DNA of 64,000 bases from Diphasiastrum complanatum (Eukaryota > Streptophyta > Lycopodiopsida > Lycopodiales > Lycopodiaceae): assembly GCA_029204225.1 (NCBI GenBank), contig MU831557.1, forward strand, positions 121,247 through 185,246, written 5' to 3'. The notes under the pieces were generated by a model, which worked only from the letters and a program-made list of their open reading frames with translations, ran no database searches and had not been told where the DNA came from. A program made the translations under genes and the position numbers. Each line of letters starts with the position of its first letter. Within the stretch, counting starts at the first letter, position 1. Shown here piece by piece: positions 34,161 through 46,000 of the stretch.

Positions 34161-35375
34161 TAACTGAGATCATTTAGGTTGCTCATATAGTAATGATGCA
34201 AATGCCATGTCTTGGTAACCTAGGCTTCCTAGCAACTGTATGCTATCTATACTCAGTCTACAGCATCTCCAATCCAACCACTGCCAAAGAACTGGACTTA
34301 TATCCTGTTGCTCAGCTGGGGAGAGCAAGAGAGGACTGTCTCATGCATGGGAGTCATGTTCAGTTACGGTAGAATTTAGAGCGAGAAAATGCTCCTTAGG
34401 AATTGTAGTACTTTGTACAACTTCAGAAGCTTAGTGAATGTTTTGTTCATCATAAGACATACCTTAAAAAAAAATGGTTTGTTCGGGATATTGTGGCGAA
34501 ATTGACGTTGTAGGATCGCATGTGGCTAGAGCCTCAAATTCTGACGTGGTGTGAAAAGAATGTCTTCCCATAATCAGCATTGGTTCGCTTACAATTCCAG
34601 TGAGCACATTATCTGAGGTGCATTATCGAACAAAAGGGGACTAGTTTGCTCACATCTCATCTGAGTGGTTCGGGATCCAGTCATTCGCTGTACCACCCAC
34701 CTGAAATTGTGCTCATCTGTGTGGATGGGCTTGGGGGAGTAAGTATAAGTGATGATCGGAATCCGCTTCTTTGTTTCGTGCAAATTCCTGTGAATGCTAA
34801 GTGCCGGAGATTGCTTCGCTCTGTTCTTCAGGCCCATTGCTCTACTCTTAAATTATCTTACAAGAAATCAGAACTATGTCGCAAATCGCGGGCTATCCGT
34901 GCATCTTCACAATGTATTCAGACATTTGCTCTTTGCAGAACTCATCACTATAGCGCAAGTGAACTTGACTCTGGCCGAGTGTATGATGGAGATAATGAAA
35001 ACGCATTATCTGTTGCACAGGCAGAAGAAAATTGAGGAGGACCACAATTAAAAGCAAGAGCGTACAAACTTTATATTGATCAGTGTGTGTGGCCGCTGAG
35101 GACAAAACGAAGCTCTCGTTTATAACTAACTAATAACTAATTTATGGAAAAGAAGAAGAGAATGCGAAAGAAGAAGGTGGTACGAAGCATCCATGGGGAG
35201 ACTGGGCTTTTTTTTTGCTGTCGTGAAGAGATGGAGGAGACTGAATCTACGTTGCTTAGTAAGCGTACTCGGACAGGGAGAAGCTTTCAGTTGATTTTTT
35301 TGCTGATTTTGTGCTTCACATATTAGTTTATTGTAGAATTTTTCCATACTGGCTCAACTATTGCTTAATCAACAA
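33711..35375. other. intergenic DNA with a (GA)n tract
   Basis: No gene recognised. A pure (GA) run of about 68 bp lies at 34090-34157. Several 100-130 codon frames (for example 34646-35035 plus strand) show no domain and overlap on both strands, so they are not called. Confidence 0.55.
34090..34157. repeat. (GA)n microsatellite
   Basis: About 34 uninterrupted GA units. Confidence 0.98.
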
Positions 35376-35379
35376 TATT

Positions 35380-36105
35380 ACGGACACCAATTTTTATAAG
35401 GCCACCTAATACCCATTTTAAAGTTCTTTAGATAGAGAAAATTCCATGTCATCATTAAAAAAAATTAAAAATAAAAATTTCACGTCATCAAATTTTATGA
35501 TAATAATCTATTCTTTGCGCTTATCTACGTTTGGGACACGACCATTTGGGTTGCGACGGTTTGGGACACGACCGTTTGAGTTGAGACGTGACCGTTTGGT
35601 GTATATGGCTTTGTGCCCACGCTCGCGCTCCGCTCTCGCTATCTCTTTTCCTCTCAATCATCTTTCAAAGGAAAAAAACTCGCTCGCTCTCTCTTTACTC
35701 ATTTTTTCTGTTTTTTGTGTTGTGCAAGAGGGATTGCCAGAGCGAGCACAAGAGAAAGTAGAAGATGTATGATTGCAATCTGTGAAATTGCTCGCTTTTG
35801 GAGTTGTGGCAGGCATGGAGAGTCTACTGTTTGTTGCGGATTTTTTGCCGATCCATGTGATCTGTAGATTCAAAAGCAACAACTCAAAGTTCAAGAGTAG
35901 GACACATTATGCTAGTAGAAAATGCTTAAAATTGTTTGAAAAAACTTTGATTCTATAGGCTCTAAATGTCAATGATTCCTTGATCTTGCTCTTTCTTCTA
36001 GAAAAATTGTGTTAATAATTTTTTTTAATGATGACATGGAATTTTCTCCATCCAAAGAACTTTAAAATGGGTATTAGCTGGCCTTATAAACACTTTAGCA
36101 CCCGG
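35380..36105. mobile_element. non-autonomous DNA element with about 80-bp terminal inverted repeats
   Basis: 35385-35470 and 36014-36105 are inverted copies, sharing TTATAAGGCCA.CTAATACCC, ATTTTAAAGTTCTTT and GAGAAAATTCCATGTCATCA. The right end reads GGGTGCTAAAGTG when reversed. The roughly 720-bp interior has no transposase; it has a 30-bp phrase TTTGGGACACGACC repeated two to three times at 35528-35600. Length and TIR style suit a MITE of a Mutator-like or PIF/Harbinger-like family. A target-site duplication was not clear. Confidence 0.7.
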
Positions 36106-36659
36106 CGGGCTGGCACTTCCTCAGCCATATATTCGAAGCTTCTCTTTCTCTTATTTAGAGTTCAAGTCACGCCGTTCGGTGCTCGAGAAACCTCTTTTGA
36201 GTTATCCTCAAACACCTACATTTTATTTAAGTTTTCAATTTTTTGAAGACTTTTAACTCATAGAAGGGTTTATGTGCTTTGTACAAAAATCGTAAAATAT
36301 TTTATAATTTCAACTTTTTAAAAAACTTGCTGGTTCCATTCCTATACTTTGTCGGTTTCCCCGTTCAGGCTTCGCATCTTAACCTTACCTAATTCATTGT
36401 GTGGCTTGGGGGTGTGCTAGGTGTAAAACACAAATGGTGTATTTAAGTAGTGATGGTTGCATCACGAGGTCTTCGAAATTTGTAGCTTTGAATGTGGATT
36501 GTTGAGACAGTCGAGTTATGTTGGCGGCAATGGTTTTAAACTTTTAAACTGCATAGATTTAGGCAAAGCTTTAGATGTAATTCACTACACCTACAATTTC
36601 ACAATTTATCATTAACTATTATTACACGGTACACCTAAAAAGCAAAGAAGTTTGTAGTT

Positions 36660-39600
36660 TATGTGGGAGAACTTCCTGTTTTTATTAATAAAAGATGGGG
36701 AAACCCATTGGAGTACAAAGGAATGCATGTAGAAAGTCTAAAGGCCATAAGGCGAATTGAGATACTGTACAACTATAACAAAGCAACAATCTCACAAAGT
36801 ATCTACATAAAGCCTACTGCTTGATGTAAGTCGCTAGTTAAGACAGTTGGAAGTTTAGGTAGTGCAGGAAGTTGTGAAGTAGCTGTTCTTGCAACTACGG
36901 CACGTCGAAGTATTGCAAGTGCCTGAATGTGTTGTAAAGTTATAGAAACTCGTTGACGATAATAAGCCACAATGATAGATAAAGGTGAGGCACCAAATCC
37001 TTGGAGATTCGCTGCAAAACCCGCACAAGATGATAGAAAATCATCGAATTTCTTATGCAAGCACCCATATGTTTCCAAGGCAAAAATAAAATCTTCTCCA
37101 GGAGTGCGATGTGAATAATCTCGCTCTTTTCATGAGCTGCATGAAAAGCAGGGTCACCTTGAGTAGTTGAAGCACGTCGAAGGAGGTTTGGCCACGAAGG
37201 ATCAGCAACAACAACATCCCCAAGCGTGCAAATCCCGTCGTGTGAAAGAACGAGATCAACTCGACGCCGAGGCGACTGTGAATCAGACACAGACAAGATG
37301 TGGGTTTTCTCCCAGACAACATGAAAGCCACACTCATGTGCAATAGATGCCAATATGACACGTCCTACACCAGTCTAGGATAGTTTTGAACATGTAGATG
37401 CTTGTAAAATGAACAAAGTGAGCCACATCATATGTCGAAACTACCTTGCACGGGTAGAGGAAAAATTGAGCCAAATTTAAGTTTCAAAATTGCTCCTATT
37501 TAAATGATTTTGCACACAAAAGGGCAATATATCGTTTACAATAAATTCTTTATATAAATCTACAATGCTTACAACAAGATCCACATAAAGTGAAAATATA
37601 CACATTAAAAAATTTGATGAAGATGCCTAAAGCCTAGGTTGTAGATGTGAAGAAATATCCGATCACTAAGGTCCAATATGTCCCTTTGATCTTTGGTTAT
37701 GAACTACAACACGTCTAGCACCATTGATAATGTAGAAATCTAACATCTACTACACATAGAAGATGCAAACTCAATAAGATCTTGATCAAATTACATATAT
37801 ATGATAAAATGAAGTTTTTTTTTTTTTTTTGTATAATAACAGTAAGGTACTATATTTCACACGTGTGGATCCAATAATCAACATACATGTTGGAGGGTTT
37901 GTAGATCCCAAGACAACCCTAACCCTAGTTAATAAGTGAGAGGGATTTGGCACCCTGCGTGTGTTAGTCCAACCTGATGATCACATAGAGATTTGATTAA
38001 TTAGAAAGTTAATAAAAGGACTTTAGGACTTTTTGTGGGACTTTTAATGTCGCATGAGTCGCAGTGCGCTCTCCGCCAGAAGAGCAATGCATGACATGAG
38101 TGTCAATAGAATCAAAAGGGTGACCACATGAACATTTTGTCAGACCTGCCAGCACTGGATGAGGGAGACCCAACCTAACACAAAGAGCGGTGACAAACAG
38201 CTCCGAAGAAAGGTGCAAGTGTGGAACAACATGGCGCGCAACAAGCCAAGCACCTGCACCTAGGCATGCACGAGACTGAGGGCAAGTCCGAGTCTCATCG
38301 GAAGGTGAATCACTAAGAAGCTGAGTGAAAGCATGTGAGTGGAAGCGCTCCAAAAGATACTTTTGAAAATGAGCACGTTGATGGCTAAGCAAAGTCTCAA
38401 AGGGAGGCAAAGAAGCTCGCACAGGTGGAGGGATGAGATCCTTGGCCGCACGAAGATGTTGTTGGAAATGAAGAATGCTTGTTTCCACATGAGCTACTGA
38501 ATCAAGAAGAATGGGCTTGTTGTCCTGCTGAAACCGAGAGATAAGTGCATAGGCAACAAGAGCCCAACTTCCCAGAAAAGCAGCTAGAGCAATATAAGCT
38601 GTGCAAGAAAGACCAACACCTTCGGAAGAAGTGGGAAGAGAGACTTGTCGCTTAACGAACTAACCTTTGGAAAGATGAAAGGATTCTGAACCCATCAAGC
38701 GATCCAGAATATCTGATAAAGTATTATCGAAATCATGTAGCAAAGCCAAAACATCAGGAGAGGGAGGAACACACTGTAGAATATAACTTGGCCGTTGAGC
38801 GAAGCATTGAGTAAGGCCCTAGAGCAACTTGAGCGTTGCCAAGCTTTGGTAGCAAATCAGCGTGACGAAGATGCACGTCCAAAGTGTCCCGCAAAGAGGA
38901 AGCCACAAAGTCTGAGAAACCTACAAGAATACCAAGCGCTCAAATCCCATCAACCGGAGTATTGAAACATGTATGTAAAGGGAGCTCAGGAAGGAAGCTC
39001 TGAGGACACCAAGCAACGCACTTAGAGGGATTCATAGTGAGGCCCAAAGCCGAAAGCTGTTGAGAGAAATATAGGAAAGCTGGAAAGACGTCATTAGAAG
39101 GTCCCACAATATGCATGTCATCATCAATAGAGGGAAACAAACAAGAAGAAAAAGCAGCAGAAGAAGCTCGCAATGCTGAAAGTGTGCCAAAGCAAAAAGA
39201 ACACCACCCAAGGGATCACCTTGTCTGATACCATCAACAAAGGGGATAACTGAAACATCACCTGAGCGAAAAGCATGACTGAAATATAGAGGCACATCCA
39301 TGGAGTAAAAAGAGTGAACAAACGGGATGAGCTGAGCGAGTGGACCGTGAGTCGCACGAAGTTCTTGGAAAATGGCCCCTTGGGAAACAGAAATGAAAGC
39401 GTTTATAACATCTACTTGAAAGACAACCCAATCTGGATGAAGATTCAAGATAGCACACAAAGCATGTATGATTGTCTCGCAACCGCCAGAGGTAGCACAA
39501 CCAAACTGATGAGGAAATAGGTGGTCATGAAAACTGTCACGAAGCTGAAAACCAAGAGCCCTAGAAACCAACCTGTATAAGACCTCTCCAACATCAATGG

Positions 39601-40111
39601 GACGCACGCCACCGCCAAGCTTATCCAAGGCTATCAAACGAGCAGCACCAAGAATACGAGCTATAGAAAGAGGAATACGGCCACATGCTATGGAAGAGCA
39701 AACTTGAAAAAGCAAACCAGACCCGCTAGCAGAATTATCAGGAGGGAAACAGTCACGAAGATGTTCGAAAACCATACCAGAAGGACCCCCAGTTGACAGA
39801 TGAGGACTGCGTAGAAAATCATTAAGAAAATGAGACTTTGAGAGCTGCAAATCGAAATCAGGTTCACAGTCCTCAACAAAAGAGGGAAGACAGTCATTTC
39901 CCGGTGGATGAAGAAGCTCCAAAGCCTGAAGGGTGGCGGCAATAGGAGGAATAGCTGGACTTGTAGGAGCTAGTGCACGAGCTGCACGAGAATACTCACC
40001 CGCTTGCCCAAGTAAAACACATCGACGCAACCGACGATGAACAGGGGGGCTCCTGAAGGCAGTTCTATACCAGTTCATAACCTCCTGTAAGGAAGTTATG
40101 AATACATGCAT
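36660..40111 (-). mobile_element. non-LTR-type retroelement with RT and zinc/restriction-like C-terminus
   Basis: Starts near 40111 (EVMNWYRTAFRSPPVHRRLRR). RT motifs: GGPSGMVFEHLRDCF, LIALDKLGGGVRPIDVGEVLY, QFGCATSGGCETIIHAL, HPDWVVFQVDVINAF and IRQGDPLGGVLFALAHF. After a frameshift the catalytic-box equivalent SIDDDMHIVGP (38940-39173) follows. The C-terminus has RLGLPHPVLAGLTKCSCGHP..HVMHCSSGGER (Cys/His zinc site), then RRRVDLVL..DVVVADP, which resembles a PD-(D/E)xK restriction-like nuclease, and FYRQRVSITLQ near the end. The tail at about 36660-36710 matches the tail of a second copy at 58.45 kb. Several frameshifts and a 0.68-kb insertion show it is inactive. The clade is uncertain; RLE-type (R2-like architecture) is my inference. 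Confidence 0.75.
37375..38054. mobile_element. insertion splitting the retroelement C-terminus
   Basis: Coding sequence stops at ..GGERTATHA (about 38055) and resumes at RVILASIAHECGFHV (about 37370). The roughly 680 bp between has no retroelement homology. Its right 167 bp (37888-38054) matches the first 167 bp of the gypsy LTR at 60008, starting TGTTGGAGGGTTTG and ending AATGTCGCA. The other 510 bp is AT-rich and unrecognised. Confidence 0.7.
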
Positions 40112-40636
40112 TGCAACTCTTTTCTTAAATCTGGAAGTCTCATGTGAATGTATATCCTATTAATCAAGCTCATATTTTATCTCCTAGTTGTCTTTTATCA
40201 TGTTGTACCTACGCTACAAATCAAACTCCTTGAAGATATACGCTGTGTTGATGATATCTGCTTTTGTTGTGACTACCGTGGTCAGTAGCGATCCTGACAA
40301 ACAATTTGCTTGCATCCAGTAGCTTTTCAATATCCCAATGATTTCCAAGTAATCTGATCATGAAAAATTCTGGAACGAAGAACCCCGCATTCTGAGCAAC
40401 CTCACAAATTTATGGGATGAGATTAGCCTGACTGTTTAGCCCCCAAACATAACAAGTTTTTACCAGTACTCAGAAGTTCGAACTCTTACATTTTTTTTTA
40501 GCGAGAAGAATACGGTCATATCAACAGCGAAATCTATCCTCCAAATAAAAAATAAGTTAAATGTAGCTTCATAATATAATATTGAATAAGCTATATATGG
40601 ATTCAAAATGTGGATGCAAACGTGACATCTTTTATT

Positions 40637-40921
40637 CAAACATTAGATGGAATTCTTTCAAACATCGCATTACATATTCCTGTCATTATTCTCGGTTACT
40701 TTAATATTGATGTGCTATGTCAAAACGACTAATCAAATGCACTTTATAAATGTATGCAACAATATGATTTTAAATTACAATTCCAAAATACAACCATTGT
40801 GTATGGAAGCCAATTGGACCACATATGGACAAACAACCATAAGCTCAAATGTATCTCGGGATTGACATATGCATATTGGAGTGATCATTCTCATGTCTAT
40901 TACATATTGCAAGCGAACTAG
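40637..40921 (+). pseudogene. second Helentron EEP endonuclease fragment
   Basis: One frame with a single internal stop: QTLDGILSNIALHIPVIILG, YFNIDVL (GDFN motif with Asp changed to Tyr), stop after QND, ALYKCMQQYDFKLQF, TTIVYGSQLDHIWTNNHKL, and AYWSDHSHVYYI. YGSQLDHIWTN matches the endonuclease at 23.8 kb almost exactly, and the SDH motif lost there is kept here. No Rep or helicase is adjacent. Confidence 0.85.
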
Positions 40922-41718
40922 TGTAAATTTATGTTGACAATTTCCATGATTACTTGTTTAAAAAATTATTATTAATATTAAAAAGACACAATTAATGTTA
41001 AACTTCCTAATAACGTTACAAATTTAAATTTCATACATTAGATTTAATTATGTGTAAACTTACAGTCATAAAAAAAAGCACTCGCTTATACATGTCATAT
41101 ATCGATAAACAGGATCCTTTGGCACGTCATAAAAAGTTTGTTTGTATCTATTACATTCAAAATGTTGAAGTAAACAAGAAATTGGCAAAAAAAAATTGTT
41201 TTCCCAACAACTTGTTAGATAACTACCGAATTTAGACCTGAGAAAGATTTTAAAATGTAAACGAAATAGTCATTACTGGCGTAGGATCACAGCCACCTGA
41301 CACACAGACACGACGGAGTAGACACAGAGGTGGGGGCAGCCAAAGGAGGGGAGAGAGGCAGAGGTAGAGGTAGACGTAGAGGCAGGGGGAGGGGGAGGAT
41401 CCAGAGCCAGAGCACTCAGCAGAGAGCCAGAGCACAGAGCAGAGCTAGGGCCACACCACGGCGTATGGTTCCCTCCGATTCCGATTCATCTGCACACCCT
41501 TGGGATCAGCAATCAGACACAAATTCGGATGATGTTTCCTACCATGACTCTAACGAGACTTAGTTGTATAGTTCTCATCTCGTTCATGGAACATCATTGT
41601 ACCCCATTTTGGTACCATGTGGCCCGATATTATATATTATGATGATCCTATTCACAGCAGTGTCGTGATTCAGTATTCTTTGTGATTTTAGTTTGGTAAC
41701 TTCAGTTTTATGGTTTAT

Positions 41719-41723
<5 letters not shown>

Positions 41724-41782
<59 letters not shown>
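41724..41782. repeat. (AG)n microsatellite
   Basis: About 29 AG units. Confidence 0.98.
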
Positions 41783-41785
<3 letters not shown>

Positions 41786-41885
41786 GGCTGAAAAATGTTT
41801 CATTTAAGGTTCAGTATGGTTCAGAATGATTTAGTAGGGTTTTTGTTCAGCATGATTTAGCATGGTTTTTGTTCAGTTTGTTGTG

Positions 41886-41888
<3 letters not shown>

Positions 41889-41946
<58 letters not shown>
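41889..41946. repeat. (AG)n microsatellite
   Basis: About 29 AG units, 107 bp after the preceding tract. Confidence 0.98.
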
Positions 41947-41949
<3 letters not shown>

Positions 41950-43096
41950 TGTTTGACTTTTCCACTTTTTCATCATCACTTCTTCTCAACCAAGGCTTTC
42001 AGTAATAGCTTGATTGCCCTAGCATAAAGGACATAGACCGCAAAGTGAGTGAAGCATGTGATATACAACTTTGAGAGAGGTGCACAACATGGAGACTATG
42101 TAGTAGGCACACCCCTATGTGGAAAGTAGATAATGATCCAGGAGCAACAGACGCATTATCCTTTCTCAAATATTGTGGCAATTTGTAGTTCACTCTGAAT
42201 TTAGACTGATAGATTTTAACTAGTATGCAGGACTGTAAAGAAGCACAACTCCTACCCTACACTCCGGGAGACAAAAGTCCGAATGAAAAGACTAAATTAC
42301 TGCTCTTGCAAAGATATCAAACTTGTGTGCACAGTTTGCTTAGGCTCAAATTCCCCATTTGATTGAGAAGCATATTCAAAATGTCAAATGTCTTTATCTT
42401 GTCTGATTCGTTAGCATCCATTCAAGTATTTGCAGTAACAGACTAGAGCATAACATGGAAAAGACAATGGACACTACAATATCTTGCTGGAAGGCCATAG
42501 AACTCTTTCTCAGTCTCAATGTCAAAGCCTGCATTTTGAGAAAGCTGTAAATTACCTTCTCTCATCAACATTTGCTTTAGTTAGATAAGTGTACAGGAAA
42601 AGAAATCAAATCTGCTTATATCCCTGAAACACAGGAAATTATGGTACTTGTGGAAGTGTGTCGGCTATATGAAATACCAATGTCTGTTCCCAAACACCAA
42701 TTTCCACAATCAACTTGCACATCACACTAACAAGCCTACAAAAACAATCCTCCAAACATCTGCTATGTCTTCATCACTTTGAAGAGGCTTTATAAGATTG
42801 TTTGTCAGGCACAAAGCCCAAATTTGTACATAACTTTGTTATTTTCATTCCTCAACTTTTGTGAACGATCAGTATTGACCATTCAACAGAATACCTGCAA
42901 GAGTCTAGCTTTGCCAAATAAATGAATAGAATTTAGGACTAAAGACAATCTCAAGTCGATAGACCATTTATCTACAAAACTTAATAGCACAACCTTAAAT
43001 GCTTCTTGTTCAGGTCTCTTCGACATTCATCAAGAAGAAAAAGTGGTTGCCTGATTAGCATTTGAACTAGTTGGCAGATGAAACCACTGCTTTCCA

Positions 43097-46000
43097 TTAA
43101 TCACGACCAGGTGGACTATGCAGAGGCTTGCCAGTTTCCAAACTTTGAGCATATGACCAAGTGTTTACCTCTATCAATGGAGGCTTACTCAAAACAGCAC
43201 GGACTGCATTCAAATGTCCTTGCTTGGTTATAGACTCAAACTTCATGTTTTCTGTTATGCTCTCTACTGTAGGAGATGCAACCACTGAACATTGCTCTCC
43301 CACTTTACTTTTGACTGAGGCATTTATAGGAATAGTCGGTGGTTTCCCTCTTGAAGGTGTCTTAAGGATACTTTCATTTCTTGGGCTAGCTGGAACTTCA
43401 TCAAAAACAGGCACTGAATCATTGGTCAGAAAGAGAGAATGACAATCTGATGGGGGTGAGGGAGGAGATAAATTTTTACTTGAATTGTTTTTATGGGCAT
43501 CCGCATGCAACACATCATCTATACGAGCTGTGACATTAAATGCTAGGCTCTCCAGCACCCGTGAATAACTCTCCAAGATGGCTTGACCTACATCCTGCAA
43601 ATAACACAGAGTCTAAATAAATCTAGCACCACAGCCATGCCTCTATCAAGGATCTTAAAAGAATACAATATATACTGTTTCTAAGCCTGAAAGGAGCGCG
43701 ATTCAAAAGAAATGGAAGTAGATCCTTATTGAGAACCTGAGGTAGCTCAATGCATGACTTCTCAGCCTACGAGACCTATTTGGACTTGGGTTGAATGAAC
43801 AGCACCACAGATGACCAGCATGATCAAACAGCCAATCATTAATTGCTTAGACAAAAATTGGACGGACACTGTCACACTTAAAGCATTGAATTAAAAGTCG
43901 GTTCATATATACCTTGTTATACTGAATTTTGCTCGTGTCCAAGAATGTCTGTGGCAAGCCTGGAAACCGGTGTTTCAGGGTTAGTAAAAGAGTCTCGGCT
44001 CTATCTACAAGAGTCCCCCTCTTGTTCTCATCTGAAACCAGATTTGTCATAAGTCCCCCCCAAGTAGATTTTGTGTTGAATCTACTGTCTTTTGGCACTG
44101 GCTGAAGCTGCTTCTCGATGATTTTCCTGCGCCATACTTGAATAGCTACCTCAATGCGGTTTGCCAATTCGAGGGCAGCAAGTTCAGAAGAGAGATCAGC
44201 GGATTGTAGAAGGGCATCAGGAGAAAAATACTCTCCTGATAAGCTGCGATGGACGAACTCACCCAAACTTGTTCTTCCATTCTGCAATGTTCCATCCAAA
44301 AATATAACAGAAATAAATGCGTAAGATTGAGATCACTCGCACATCTTATACAATTATCTTAAAAGCTAGTGTATTTTTGAAATATGCCTTTTACTTGCCA
44401 AATTCGTCAGTGCGATGTGTCAACTAACTATATGCACAACAGAGATACAAGTGCTCAAGAAAATGGGTAACGATTTTCTGCAGTAACGAGAAACTTTCAT
44501 TCTACTTCCCAAATTATTGACTCATTTTGACAGATGATAATGATGATGCTCATTATTTAAAGTTGGTAAATAAATTTTCTTTTTTTTAGTGACTTAGATA
44601 AAGAATGAAAACTGTGTTAGGAATTCATGTTTATTTGATACCCCTTAATGATAGTTTCGCCATGCCTGCATGCTATTATAAGAGCCATTACTATTTATAG
44701 TAAATTCATTTTTTTATTGCTAATGCATGTAGGTGGGCGCACTACTACTAGATTAGGATCTGTTTTACTACTTAGAAATTCACCTTGGGTCTTTAAAAAT
44801 TCACCTTGGGTCTTTACCCAATATAGGTAGTAATTTTAGCTATTAACTTTTGTTCTTTTGCTATTATTAGCTTGATGCTTTTAGCTTTTCACATAGATTA
44901 AAGAAAGTATATATGTAGGCTGGCGCCCGCCCCACCACAAGATTATTCCAATGTATTGAGCTATTGCTCTCTTCATAATCTAAGCTGTTTATCTCTTATG
45001 TAGATCTTGATGCTAATAGGATTAGTCAACTCCATGTCTAGAATTTGTAAGACGAATTCTGACATGGTATCAGAGCAGGCTTTTTGGTGAGAGAGAGAGA
45101 AAGATTGCTTTTTTGCAGGATTGCAAAAAGTGGATTGGAGGAGTGGATCGTTGGCGGTAGTTGCGTGTCGGATCGCTAGTTGCATGTTGATCAATTCACT
45201 GGAATCAAACTTGGTGGATCGCTGAGGTGAAAGCAGATTCGATCAGAAGATGGAAAGAAAGTAGTTCGAAAGGGAATCTGCTTTGTTTGTGGAAAATCAG
45301 GGCATTATGCAAAGGAGTGCTGGCACAACAAGTTCAAGAAAAAACAAGATGAGAATTTTGCTGAAGAAGAAGAAACATCTAAGGCAAAATTGAGTGCTTT
45401 GGATCTTGAAGACTATGCATAAGTTGTTTTCGACATCAACATCTTCTAGTAGTGACTTCTCAAAGGAAGAAGACTATTGGTATATTGCTTCAGGAGCTTC
45501 AAAGCATACTAGGTGGGAGTGGCTATCTAATTTTCAAAAATTAGATGGTGGATCAAATGTGAAGTTGGGAGACAACTACACATAGGGACAAGGCACTATA
45601 TGGACTTAAGCAAGCACCCAGGGCGGTACACGAGGATTGACACATACTTTGAGGAGCTTGGCTTTCAAAGGAGTAATTCGGAGCATACACTTTATGTTTT
45701 GACCAAGGATGGTCATATTGTAATTGTAGTGATGTACGTGGATAACCTTGTTATTATAGGATCAGATCATGGTGTGATTCAGGGTATCAAGAAAGATCTC
45801 TCATCGGAGTTTGACATGAAAGATCTTGGTTCACTACAATATTTTCTTGGGATTGAGATATGGAGAGTAGCACAGGGGCTATTTATGTCTCAATCTAAGT
45901 ATGCTCATTAACTTCTTGAAAAGTTCAATATGTCAGAGTGCAAGTCTATTTCTACACCATATGATAGTGGATGTAAGCTTACTAAAGTTGAGGAGGATCA

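Larger units (their letters stand above)
40922..43096. other. AT-rich intergenic DNA with two GA microsatellites
   Basis: Contains (AG)n tracts at 41724-41782 and 41889-41946. Between them TTCAG.ATG.TT.AG.ATGGTT phrases repeat. The plus-strand frame 41330-41563 is very Arg/Gly-rich (GERGRGRGRRRGRGRGR) with an acidic Ser/Asp tail. It may be the tail of an old transposon protein but is not supported as a gene. From about 42.2 kb on lies the 3' flank of RopGEF. Confidence 0.55.

Noticed and set aside
34646-35035. Plus-strand 129-codon frame
   Set aside because: Overlapping frames on both strands, no domain and no neighbours of the same kind.
41330-41563. Arg/Gly-rich frame as an RGG-box RNA-binding protein
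   Set aside because: It starts at GTG, needs a frameshift to extend upstream, and its composition comes from a purine-rich AG repeat. At best it is a transposon tail.
41724-41946. CRISPR-like array of two repeats and a spacer
   Set aside because: The repeats are plain (AG)n microsatellites in a eukaryotic genome.
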